NCBI RefSeq assembly: GCF_954871325.1
Contig: NC_088776.1
Coordinates: forward strand, 6,517,985-6,581,984
Length of the DNA stretch: 64,000 bases
Source of the DNA: Gordionus sp. m RMFG-2023
Taxonomy: Eukaryota > Nematomorpha > Gordioida > Chordodea > Parachordodidae
Direction: 5' to 3'
The translations under genes and the position numbers were made by a program. Shown here one piece after another: positions 13,093-25,000 of this stretch (within the stretch, counting starts at the first letter, position 1; each line of letters opens with the position of its first letter). A model generated the notes under the pieces. That model was not told the DNA's origin and ran no database searches. It saw nothing but the letters and a program-made list of their open reading frames with translations.

Positions 13093-14158
13093 ATTAAAAA
13101 CTTAGAAAAAAAAACGATGTAAAAGGAAAGTAAATTTAATTAAGATGTAAAAATATTTCATAATTCGTTATTTTTAAATATTTATTTTCTTAATACACCA
13201 GAACACTTATTTTCCGGATTCCAATTTTAAAGTTTGATTCGTAAATAATAAGAATTAAATTAGTTTTACGTTCAGGGGAATTACCTTTAAAATGATTACG
13301 GAATTTTCTTTAGCTATTAGGGATTTTTCAGAAAAATGTGCGTCACTCATATGATTATGGAAGTTTAATCCTTTTTGTAATACTAACAACCTCGTGAGTC
13401 ATGATCATCTGGAAAGATGAGATTTATTTTTTTTTGTAATAAATGATATAAATATTCTCAGGAAAAGTGGCTAAATTCTAGAACGTTCGTAAATTTTTCC
13501 AATTGGAACCTCAAAGAGGTTAAGAGAGTTCTTAAATGCCTAAGAGATTCTGATATAACATTTTAAAAGATTATTTCTGATAAAAGATAACATATACGAT
13601 ATATGAGGAATTTTTTTTAATATCGCCTCCTATCATTCCTTAACCCATGCATCGCTTAGAAAAATTGCAAGACATACAATCGTTTACAAAGATCGGAGAG
13701 AATCATTTCTGACGTTGAAGTTATTGTAGCAGAGAATCAGGAGATGTGGGCTCTTTTCATACAAATTAAAAATCAGATTGCTTAATGAAAAAAATAATTT
13801 ACGACCCTCATTCGCACAATAGGGGGCCAAATTTATGGGTATAAAAACTGCCTAATATTAAAAGTAATGTTAAACTCAAAATCTCATTTTTGAACAACAT
13901 TTTGCGATAATATATTTCAATAAATTAGAATATAGTTGAATATATCCTTTTTATCAATATCTCTAGATTTTTTTAGTAAATTTATACAGTGATCTGTTAG
14001 ATAGTTTCAATGCCACACTTCAGAGATGGACCAACTGGCATATATTTTTATTTTTGGCCAATTTTTAGTTTTCAATTTATAAATTCAATTTTTTTTTAAA
14101 AAAATGTTTGTTATTTGAGTATCACAAATTGTTAATGGGATAAAAGCAAATGAATCGA

Positions 14159-16338
14159 TTAGAGGTGGGCGCGGGCCTAATTTATCATTCACGGCCCACC
14201 CGCTCACGGTTGGAATAAAAAAAATTCACGCCCATTCACGCTTACCAAAAAATTTTTGACCCAACCCTCCCGCTCACGAAAAGCAATATTTTGATTCATG
14301 CCCGTCACGCCCGAAAATTCACGGTGTTTTTAAATTTTTCAAAACTATTGCTATAATTTTACACTTTTTTGAATTTATTCTATTTATTTTTCTTATTTCA
14401 TAATTCATATTAATAACAAAAAATAAATCTATAAATCGAAATTATTAAGAAAAAGAAGAGTGCCCATCTTTTTTTATTTCAATTGTGTACGTCTTTCCTC
14501 TAATAAGAGATTGGCTACAGAAAATAACCTTTCACTAGAAGCCGAACTTGCAGCTGACAAAATTTTACTCGCTAATTTTCTCAAAAAAGGAAATAAATAT
14601 TCCTGCTTCCAAAACTTCAAAATATTGTCTTGTTATTTATCTTATATGAATCTTTTAAGTTTATCTTCACAGCTTTCATCGGTGATGTTGATGTTTAATC
14701 AGAATTATCTAGAAATTTTCTAAATTTTTATTTAGAATATACGGTCTTTTATGAGTGTAGGATGATTAGGAAAGTTATAAATGATATAAGGTTTTTTTAT
14801 GAGTTTAGGATAATTTAGGAAAGTTATAAATGATAGTTGGCATCGACTTATGCATATCATCTAATTTTATATCATTTAGCATTTTTAAGATTGTTTTATA
14901 TATATATATACATCCTTTTCTTCTTTTATTAAAAACTTAAGTCTTTTGAAATTAGGATCTAGAATTAAGCCTACCTTATGTAGTGGCTGCATAATAATCT
15001 TTTAAAAGAAATCTTATTCTGCATTTTAAGGTTTTGATTATTATTGTATCACCTTCATAAGGTTAACAAAATTTTACTAATTTTTGTTTCCATAGACAAA
15101 CTTCATTTATTGTGGGACGAGAATTTGCTCTCAGATTATCCGAGCATTATTTAAATATTGATAAAAATTTATCTAACTATCATATGTGCTGATATTAATT
15201 GTGGCTAATATTTTTAATTCTTGTTTGCTAAACAAAACAAGTATACATGTATTTCAGAATATAATTTTAAGAACTCTATATCATGATATATACAGAATTC
15301 CATCTTGTTATTCTCGTTATTACATCTTGTTTAAGGGTGTGACTTAGTTTGCTATTAGCTGTAGATTGTTTGAAATATTGTACTATTTTTTTTACACCAT
15401 TTATATTTAAGGCTATTTCAGTAAACAATTGTCAAAAATATAATGCATAATATTATTTAGTATATGGCATATACATGCTAGAGTTTCGTCCTTTGAATGC
15501 ACTTATAAGATTTGCTCCGTTATCATTCACAACTATACATTTATTTAAGTAATTTTCTACTTCTGTATATTCTCCTAAAATTAAATTTACTACACTTTTA
15601 ATATTGACGTTTTTTTTCACCCATTGTCCTGTGGCCAAAACAAATGTTTTTAATTTAAAATTGTAATGGTTAAAAACTTAATTTTTATAGTCATCCGTCC
15701 AAATATCGGTGATTATGGACAAGTAATTATTATTGATATGCTTTTAATCTTAAATTTTATTTCATTGTATATTTTTGGACCTATAGTATTTATAAGAGTT
15801 TTCCGGTTCACAGCTTTTATATTTTGTTATCCATAGTAACACCAACTATCTTTTGGCCTAGCTTGTAAAATCCTTCACTTTCTGATGCATTTAAAGATTG
15901 AAGATTTTTACAAATAAAATATAACTGACTTTTCTGTAAAAAATTTACGAAAAATTTAGCATAGAGTCTCTGATAAAATACACCTAAACATAAAAAGAAA
16001 ATAGAACTAACGAAATTTTACCGGATGTTGTTTATAAAATGCGGAAGATTTTTAGTTTTCATAAATATTCTCTTTTAAAAAAGAACTAAATTAAATAAGA
16101 AAATATATAATATAATTATAAAATTGCAAATTTATATTTATAAAAAAACAATTATAAAAATTAAAATTTCCGTGATTCACGGGAAATTTATGTTCACGCC
16201 CGATCACGTCCGGGGAAAATTTTGGGAAGGCCCGTCACGCCCAATCACGCCTTGGAATTTAAAATTTATTCACACTCACGCTGTGACGTGACACGATGGG
16301 TCACGCGTAATTTCACGGCCCGCGCCGTGAAAAAATTG
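14159..16338 (-). mobile_element. hAT DNA transposon relic
   Basis: 2.2 kb with long inverted ends rich in CACGGCCC / CACGCCC motifs (14159-14335 against 16185-16338). The minus strand still reads two hAT transposase landmarks: VVNDNGANLISAF near 15510-15560, and the C-terminal dimerisation motif ILSAASSASSERLFSVANL near 14510-14580. The rest of the coding region is decayed by stops and frame changes, so it is inactive. The outermost TAGAGGTGGGCGCGGGCC is typical of hAT termini. Confidence 0.85.
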
Positions 16339-17877
16339 TAAAGACTATACATTCGGCAACATTTTGTGTCAATAATTATATTCAAAGCATTTTCGATTGG
16401 CATTATAAAAATATTTAACTTGTTTGTTGTTTTACTAAAGAAAAATTTATTCTGTGTTAACTTAAATAAAATACAGATTAGTTATTGAATTGATTATTAA
16501 CATAATTTTTATTAGTTGTTTATTGATGAATCCTAATTTAACCATGATCAAGCAGTTAAATTTATAACTATTCGTCAATAAATAAAAATTATATCTGATT
16601 ATTATAAACATTTTAAATAATGATAATGAGTTGTTTTTTAAATTAACCTTTTCATCCTGTAAAAAAATAATTTCTAGCTATATATAGGCTAAGAAAACCC
16701 GGCCAAAGCACGCAAAAGCGAGCCGAAGGTTAGACAAAAAGGGAGTCTGGAGAGCGAAGTCTTTCCCAGAGATTTATTTATTTCTTCATTAGGAAAATCC
16801 TGGCTACGACTATGATGCTATTATAATTTTTAAAATAATATTATAATAGGAAACATAAAATATTAAAGAAGTTTCCGCAAGATGGAGTATTTTTTTAAAA
16901 ATTTTATTTATATTTTTTATATAACAAAAATACCGGTTTCATTTACAACAAAATATAAATATTTATTTTATAAAATATTGCTTAAATTAAAAAAAATTTA
17001 TGCAAAGTATTTTGGAAGAGTAAATTTGAAAAATTACAAAATGAAAGAAAAGAACCAAAATAATTCATAAACATAAAAATTTGTAAAAAAAAAACATTAG
17101 AATATATATTTTATATAAAAAAGAATTAATTATTGGCAAAAAATATATTTTTATTGATATTTAAATTATTGAAAATAATCAAGATCATGGTTATAATTAG
17201 GCAACTTCTTAATATTTTTTGTGTATTGATATAAGTTAAATTATATAAAATAATCAAGATAATAATGTGTACAATTAGGTTTTAAAATATTGAAAAAATC
17301 AAGAAATAATTTTAAAAAAAACTAGATTTCAATTTTATTTTAAAAATTAAATAAATTTACTTGTGAAGTATACATCTTTATTCCATGTCTACTGCTAAAA
17401 AATCTGCTGAACAAAAAGATATTGACTTAAAAGAAATATTTATTTTATAAAATATAAATTAAGAGAATACTTTGAAATTATCTTTAATAATTTATAATAA
17501 TTATAAAGGATTGTTATCATATAATATCCAAATATATGTGGTAATAATTTCATAAAATATATTTAAATCACTTTTTGATGAAATCGGATATTTTTTATTC
17601 GAGCAAAATAATATACAATATTATTGATAAAGTATTGTTCTAATGGTTTTTTGATAAAATTTAAGATTTTTTTAACCTTATGTTAAGCATATGATAATGG
17701 AAACCTGCTAATTTAAAAATAGCCCCCAAAAGATTGACTATACATTATTCAATTGGGAGTTGAGCAGCAGTCTATGTCTGTGTATGTACACTTTTAATGA
17801 ATCCTCTTTCTAGGTTAGTATTAATTAATATCTTTAATGAGGCCTATTTTCTTTATTACTTCTTTTCAAGTTCCATT

Positions 17878-18668
17878 AGAGATGGGCATGGACCGTAAAA
17901 AAATGCCATGAGAACAAATCAGCGGGGATTAGAAATTTTACATGAATCACAGAAAATCGAAAATAATATATTTAACCTAACCTCTAACCTTACCCATTTT
18001 AAGATTTTTTCCCAAAAAATACTTTTAGCACTACACCCAAAACGGGATTTTATTTATATAGAAAAACCCTTATTTCCATTATAACTTTATTAGTTTTTTA
18101 ATTGTCAATTTTAAATCTTTCCTCTTTTTTTTGGAACGATTATTCTGTAATCAATAATCTCTCTTACTAGCTGAAAGGCGAACGCATTATAATAATTATT
18201 TTGTTTTATATAAATGTGATGACTTTATTAAGCGAATTTTTAATTATTGCGAGTAGTTTTGTTAAAACCCGATATAATTTTTTTTTAGCTAAAATAATGT
18301 TATGAAAGCATCGAGACTCGGCAAATAGATGTCCAAACATTTTTGCCAGCTATGAGCAAAATAGGCTTACATAATGTTATTTTAATTATAATCTTAATCG
18401 GGCCGTTTTTTAAAAACAACACCAATTGCGAAGATGTAAAATAATGCAACATAATTGGGTGTTTGCTGCAAAACGCCCACAATGCATTACAAAAAATGGT
18501 ATAGTGTAAAATTGAAAAACAATTTAAAAAACGCAAGCTGTTGCTTTATTTTTATCGACAGGCGTGATAAAAATTTTGCAATTCAAAGGGTCGGGTCGGG
18601 CCAACAAAAATTGACGTGAATTTTCTTTAGTGTAAGCGTGGCGAAAATAAGCCAGCGCAAACCTCTAA
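17878..18668. mobile_element. Non-autonomous hAT-like element with nested MITE
   Basis: The left end reads TTAGAGATGGGCATGGACCG and the right end GCCAGCGCAAACCTCTAA, an imperfect inverted pair of the same AGAGxTGGGC type as the element at 14159. Sub-terminal CGGGTCGGGCC blocks are present. No transposase was recognised. A TAGTGTTGTT-family MITE is nested at 18253-18423. Confidence 0.6.
18253..18423. mobile_element. TAGTGTTGTT-family MITE
   Basis: About 170 bp beginning TAGTTTTGTTAAAACCCGAT and ending in AAAAACAACACC, with the family's internal AATAGATGTCCAAAC block and the GGCTTACATAAT arm. Nested in the hAT-like element. Confidence 0.75.
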
Positions 18669-19084
18669 TTTCCATTATTATTTCTTCCTAGTGGAAAATT
18701 ATATAATCGAATTCAACTTTTCCTGATTATATTAAAAATAAAATACCATTCTTTATTATAAAAAATATAATTTATTTTTTTTCCTCAATAATAAATTACT
18801 AAGGTGAAAAATAAATTTAATTAAAATTAATTTTAACAAGGTGCAAAAAAAATGCGAGAATACTATTTAAGTTAAAACAAATATTGCAATATAAAGTTAT
18901 ATGTAATTCGATAAATTTGCACTTTGCAAATAACCTGTAACAACGAAAAAATTTGTTCATACTTTTCAAAAAAAAAATTTACAATAAATTTAAATATTGC
19001 TTTTAAAAAAAATTATATTGGATTCTGAAAAAAAAATGTTTAAATTTTGGGACTATTTAGCAATTGATGTGATTAATTAAATTA

Positions 19085-22000
19085 ATGCTTATCGCTTCGA
19101 TACAATTTTTGATTGTCGTTATAACTATTATTCATTCAAAGGAATACTATGAAAATGAAGATGTAAAAAATACACACTTTTTTGAAATTTTATTAATTTC
19201 TTAATGGTTAAAACTAGTATTAATGATTATTTGTCTTAATATTTGAGATGTAGCTTATTTATTTTTCTATTCTTTTATGGGATTAATACTGATGAAAATG
19301 ATGCTCTAGAAGGGCATTGACGTCAGAATGGAGTGGCATAGAGAACAAAATAATAGAACTAGACATACTAAAATTTTATTTTTTGAGTCCCTAAGGTTAT
19401 CTATAATATTTAACTAAATTTAAAGTTTCCAACACTTATAACAAAACAAAAAATAACCAATTTAATCTTTTTTATACTAATATTTATGAGCATCCCTCAG
19501 AAAAATAAACTTAGTTTTTAAGTACCCATAAGGACCAATTTGCATAAATTTAGGATTTATGATAAATGACTTATTTTTTATTAGAAATATCTTAAATTAA
19601 TTAAGAATATATACAACTCGGCTTAAATCGAGACGTTTAACAACACCATTGGTTTCTATACTGAATAATAAAAATCATTTCAAAATTAGGAAAGATGATA
19701 GTTTAATAGGTTACCCCGACATGCGCAGTAGGTTTTGAATTTTAAATTAAAATTTCTGTATAAAATGAGCGCCTCATTTTAAACTTAAAAATCTGATTTT
19801 AACCGGAAAGGAATTCCATAGGTGTATAATACACCTATAAATTTCAGCCAATTTTATAATGAATCTTTAAAGAAATTTCAATTTGAAATTCAAAACCTAC
19901 TCCGTATATCGGAAAAACCTATTAAACTATCGCCTTACCCAAAATTATAATATTCCAACCATTATATTAAACTGTTAATTCAGTCCCATACTTTCATAAT
20001 CGATGGAATACCGGCCGAAGATTTAAACGAACTCCGAAAATTATATCGGGAAAGGGTGAAATACGTGTTAACTAATTATGGAAGTTACCAGGCTCAAGGA
20101 TCCTATTTAAAGGTGAATTATAATAGTTTTGTTTTATAGCATTTATTTATTTTAAATATTTTTACATTTAGGCTTACAATTAATAGAGCAATGAATCATG
20201 TGTTTTTTTTCTCAGGGTTTAACATTTGCTCAAAATTTTAAAACCCTTAAAGATCTTGATCTGAGGATCAAAAAATGTGAAGATTTTAAAAATTTTGAGA
20301 AAGCTCAAAGAAGAGTTTTGAAAAATATTTTTAGTAAAAAAAAATCTATAATTTTCTCTTTATTTTTTTATTTAAAAAGAATAAAAAAAACTTCCCAAGA
20401 TGTTTTTTTTAATAAAATTGCATAAATTTTACGAAATGATCTTCAATTTTTTTGATCTTCAAAAATTTTTTGCTCAAAATTTTCCTGGTTTATTTTGGCA
20501 ACGTGTTATTTTTTTTAAACTTTAAATCATTTTTTTGAGTGCGTTTTTTTTTAAAAATTTTAAAATCTGATTTTATGGGAAATGTATACACCAGCAGTTT
20601 AGGATACCTATCTTATGAATTGCAGATAATTTTGCAGTTAACCTTTAGGTCATTTATCAGTTATATAAAAAAATCTATGGAAAAACTAATATAAGATAGA
20701 TATATTAAGTCACAAGTTCAAGGGAAAAAAGACTGATAGGGTAGGGATTTCAAACATGATGGAATACATTTCTTACAAAAATCAGATTTATTTTAAGAAA
20801 CACGCTCAAAAAATAACACATTGCAGGAAGAAAAACAGATTATGCCTCTAACATATATACATATTTATACCATATTTTAAAATATTTGCAATAATAAATC
20901 AATTTTTTTTAAAAAAATATATTTTATACTCAAACTTATTGAAGCATGTGCAAAACTTTAAAGGGATTTTTGAAGGGGACATCATGATAGATCGCGAACA
21001 ATATTCATTTTTCGATCCGCCAAAGTTTAAATATCGGACTAAGAGGAACGCGATTACCGGGTCTATGGATGAATTTATGTGGACTTCTAACATCATAAAT
21101 TACAAAATAGGAGACTCTATAGGATGTAAAACAGCATGATTTATATAATAATCTAGCTAGCTTACTTATAAAACCGGTTGTCAGCAAATAGCCCTATAAC
21201 TGCTTGATTTTATCAAAAAAAGGTATACGTATATATATAAAGTTTAGGGCGGCTATGATTCTAAACTGAACCGGTATGTTTGACCTAATCTTTCTATATG
21301 GAGCTTATTTGCAGGCCTGGTTTACCTGCAGCGTTTAGCTTTCTTTTTTATTATTATTTAAAAAAAAAGACAATTTGATTATTTTCTAACCTTGCAAGCC
21401 GATATCGACACTCAAATTTTAAGGTTGGCTCTCGAAGCCTGGACAGACTACACGTGTTTAGAATTTAGGTTGACCAAAAGTTCCGACCATTACATCCAAT
21501 TCGAAGATACGAATGATGACACGTAATTTTTTTTGCCATTATTATTTAAAAATAATTAAACAACATTTAATCCAAAAATCAACCAAATATAATTTTTTAA
21601 AAAAACCCTATTTTATTAAAAAAATTTTTTATCAACTTCTAAGGTGTCGCTCATATATTGGACGAGTAGGAGGACAACAAAAGGTCTATTTAGATTTTCC
21701 AAAATGCGCCAATGTTAGTGTTAATTTTTTTTTCTCTTAAAAATAAATAATATTAAATATTAACAATTGGCTTAGGGCGCCAATCACGTGATTAATCTAA
21801 ATTTCTATTGATTTTAAAAAAAGTAACTCTAAGGTTTATAAGAAATAAAGATCGAATCTTTCAAATTATCACGCGTCCAATAATTCTTCTCCTTTTTTTT
21901 CACCTAGTTATGAGAATTTTTGGTTTTTATTTTGAGTCAATGCCACCACATACAATCTTTAATTTGATTTATTAAATTAAATATAATAACCAATAAATTC

Positions 22001-25000
22001 TTAAGTTCCAAATTATTTATATATTCATCTTTTTTCATTAATTTAAACATATTTAGACAGGTGACATTATAAAAGTCGTCGGACACGCTTTAGGATTGTT
22101 ACATACACACACTCGCACCGATAGAGATAATCATCTGTATCTCCATATATTCAACGTAAATTCTTATTTTATTTAATAATAAAAATATAAGTTAGAGGTT
22201 ACGTTTGAGAAAATAGATACGTTGAATTAGATCTATTATAAATGAAAGTATTGGTAGTGTTGTTGTCGATTTTTTCAGAATGAGATTAAGATTTTAACTA
22301 AAATAATATTATGTGAGCATCAAGATGGCAGATAGATGTCCAAGCATTTCTGCCAGCTATGAACAAAATCTTTAGGATTACATAACGTTATTTTGGTTAT
22401 AATCTTAATCGGGCAGTTTTTTAAAATCCACCTGAATCGGGTTTCTTAACAACACTATGTATTGGGTCTATATACTTAATGATAATATGATATTATATGT
22501 AAATAAAAAATCTTTTTTTTTAAGATTCTCAAACAGTATATATATATATATATATACTATATATAAAAGGAGAAGCTTTTATAACTATTATCTCTAATTT
22601 GAAAAGCAAAGGGGTGAAAATAATTTACGCATTAATTATATACGTTAACAAAATATTAAGGCAGATCCTCAATATTACGAGGCATTTAGCATTGATCGAG
22701 GTAACCTCATGAATATACCATATGATTATGGTAGCCTGATGCATATACCTCAATACGTAAGTTTATTTAAGTTTAAGATGCTTGAAATAACATGTCTAAT
22801 ATTGATCTATCATATAAAACTTTTCCGTAACTGATTTTAAAGGCGCAATCCCTACTAGATTGATTTAAGTATAAATATCTGTAAAACTTCTTTCAATCGA
22901 TAGGAGAATTTTCGCATTGTATGATAGATATCTTATTCATCAAATAATAAATTCCTTTAATGTGTAAAATTTAATATATATTTCTTCATATTATCCTTTA
23001 TACTTCTGTGGCTAGGGCCTAATTACAGCATTTGTTAGCGATCAAGAAATTGAGCTATTCAATGCTAATTTTTATTTTTACATTAAAATTGAAAGGTCTA
23101 AACGCTACAATTAAGCCTTAACCTATGATGATAATCTTAATTAGATTATTTATTTTTTGAATAATATAGATGTTCCAAAAAAAGTTTACGAAGGAACCTA
23201 CAATATTAAGTTCAAATATTTATTATCAAACAACTATGGGAAGCTCTCACAAAGTCTCATTTTATGATAGCATGAGTATAAACAACTTGTATTGCAAAAG
23301 TAAAAAGCATAATAAATTTTAATATTTGATAGATAGTTTGATAAGCTATTCAAAATGAAAAATCTTCAAATATTGTTGAATCTCTGAAGATATTTTTAAG
23401 AATACTCTAACATGATTTTTGATCAAATTTACCTAAAATTCCAAAAAAAAAAATTGGAAAAAATCTTACATGGAGTCACAATATTTTTAAAAATGGAACT
23501 AGATCTTCTTGAAAAAAATTCTTTACATTTATGATCTTCAAAGATTCTTTGCTCAAAATTTTGAGCAAAACACATCTTCAAAAAAATCTGATATGAAATA
23601 TGAGAATAATTATAGTTAAACCAAAAAAAATTTTTTTTTTTTAACTTTCTAACGATCTTATACTCGTTTCTATTAGGTTCTTGTCCGGCAAATGATACTG
23701 TTTGTTTAAACTCAGGTTATCCAAGTCCGAAAAATTGTAAGAGGTGCCTATGTCCAACTGGATTAACGGGAAACAAATGCGATAAACCAGATACAGGAAC
23801 CGGTAAATTAACAAAAAAAAATTTAATAATTTTTGGATGTTAAGAAAGTTGAGGCTTGTTCATTTAAAAATATAAAAAACTAAACAAAACAAAAAATACA
23901 ATAGATGAAGGGGAGGGGGGAGGGTTCACAATCGGTCTAAGTCGAAATACAAGTAAACCTGAATTATGACACTTAATATCGAACCTGGAAAATATACCCA
24001 TTGCTATCCTCAAATTTACCGTAAAACTCAAAACATATAAAGAAATGAAAAAATAGCCAATCTTCGTTTTAATGACCTCTTCTGGCTTCAAGTTACACTT
24101 CTCACTTCCAACGGTGGAATTGGAATTCGGTCTTCAATTATCCATTATTGATTTGCGGATCCATTTTATCTAGGCGTGCTTTGCCGTTCATTTTACTTTT
24201 CCAGATCATTTACTAGATGAGGCTGTTTCTTTTCCATATGTAGCAACACACTATTCTACACTCCTATTCCCACTTCTATCAAGCACTTATGATTTCAGAT
24301 ACCGTTGGTTGATTAACTCTACATTGATCTGCAATCTGTTGACTATTCTATTTTTTCGTTACTTTGAACAATGATGGACATAAATTTTTAGAGGCAATCC
24401 CCCCATCTTAAAACCTTGGCGTGGAACTCTAATCGGGAATTTAGCTTTGCGTTAGCTATTCTCTTGAATGTTAATTCAACATCAGATCTTAATTTTAAGA
24501 ATTAATTAAATGAAAAAAATGAAAATTTATGACGAAATTGCCGAAAATTAATGTAGAGTAGTTATACTTTATACATGCCGAAATACGCTTCCGGTAAAAT
24601 TGGATCTTTCAAAATAATAAAAAAACGCACGCCATAGATGATATAAGCTTTTAAAATTTGCTAACTGGTCTATGATGCATAGTCCTGAATACACTCCTAC
24701 GAACGATCTATATATTCCTTTTATGAATAAAAGATGATCATATATAGAAAAATAATCTTTTCTGATGGATGTAAATTCCTCCTTGCCATTCCCTTAATAG
24801 CTAATAAAAAGTTATATATAAAATATAGGGTCATAGAAATTTTGAATTTATGCTTCGCTATAAATTTTCTTATCTTGGGTAAGGAGAAGGAAAAAGAGGG
24901 GGTGAGAGAGAATTAAATTAATTACTTCTACATGCTTAATATGCTAAAATAATATTGGTAATTAACATCTAGAGGTCATGTTTAAAGGTAAAACAATGAA

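Larger units (their letters stand above)
12465..19084. other. Divergent intergenic spacer
   Basis: 6.6 kb between the start codons of the divergent peroxidase (12464) and pseudo-astacin (19085) genes. It holds a three-unit tandem repeat, a hAT relic, a second hAT-like element and a nested MITE. No further coding exon with family similarity was recognised. Promoters for both genes must lie here, but no specific motif could be supported. Confidence 0.7.

Noticed and set aside
16690-16800. GC-richer stretch with GCGAGCCGAAGG and GGAGAGCGAAGTC
   Set aside because: Stands out in composition but has no open frame, terminal repeat or partner in the window; not enough for a call.
23900-24430. Possible exon in the EGF-CUB intron
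   Set aside because: Composition is slightly less AT-rich, but no frame shows domain similarity or fits the phases of the flanking exons.
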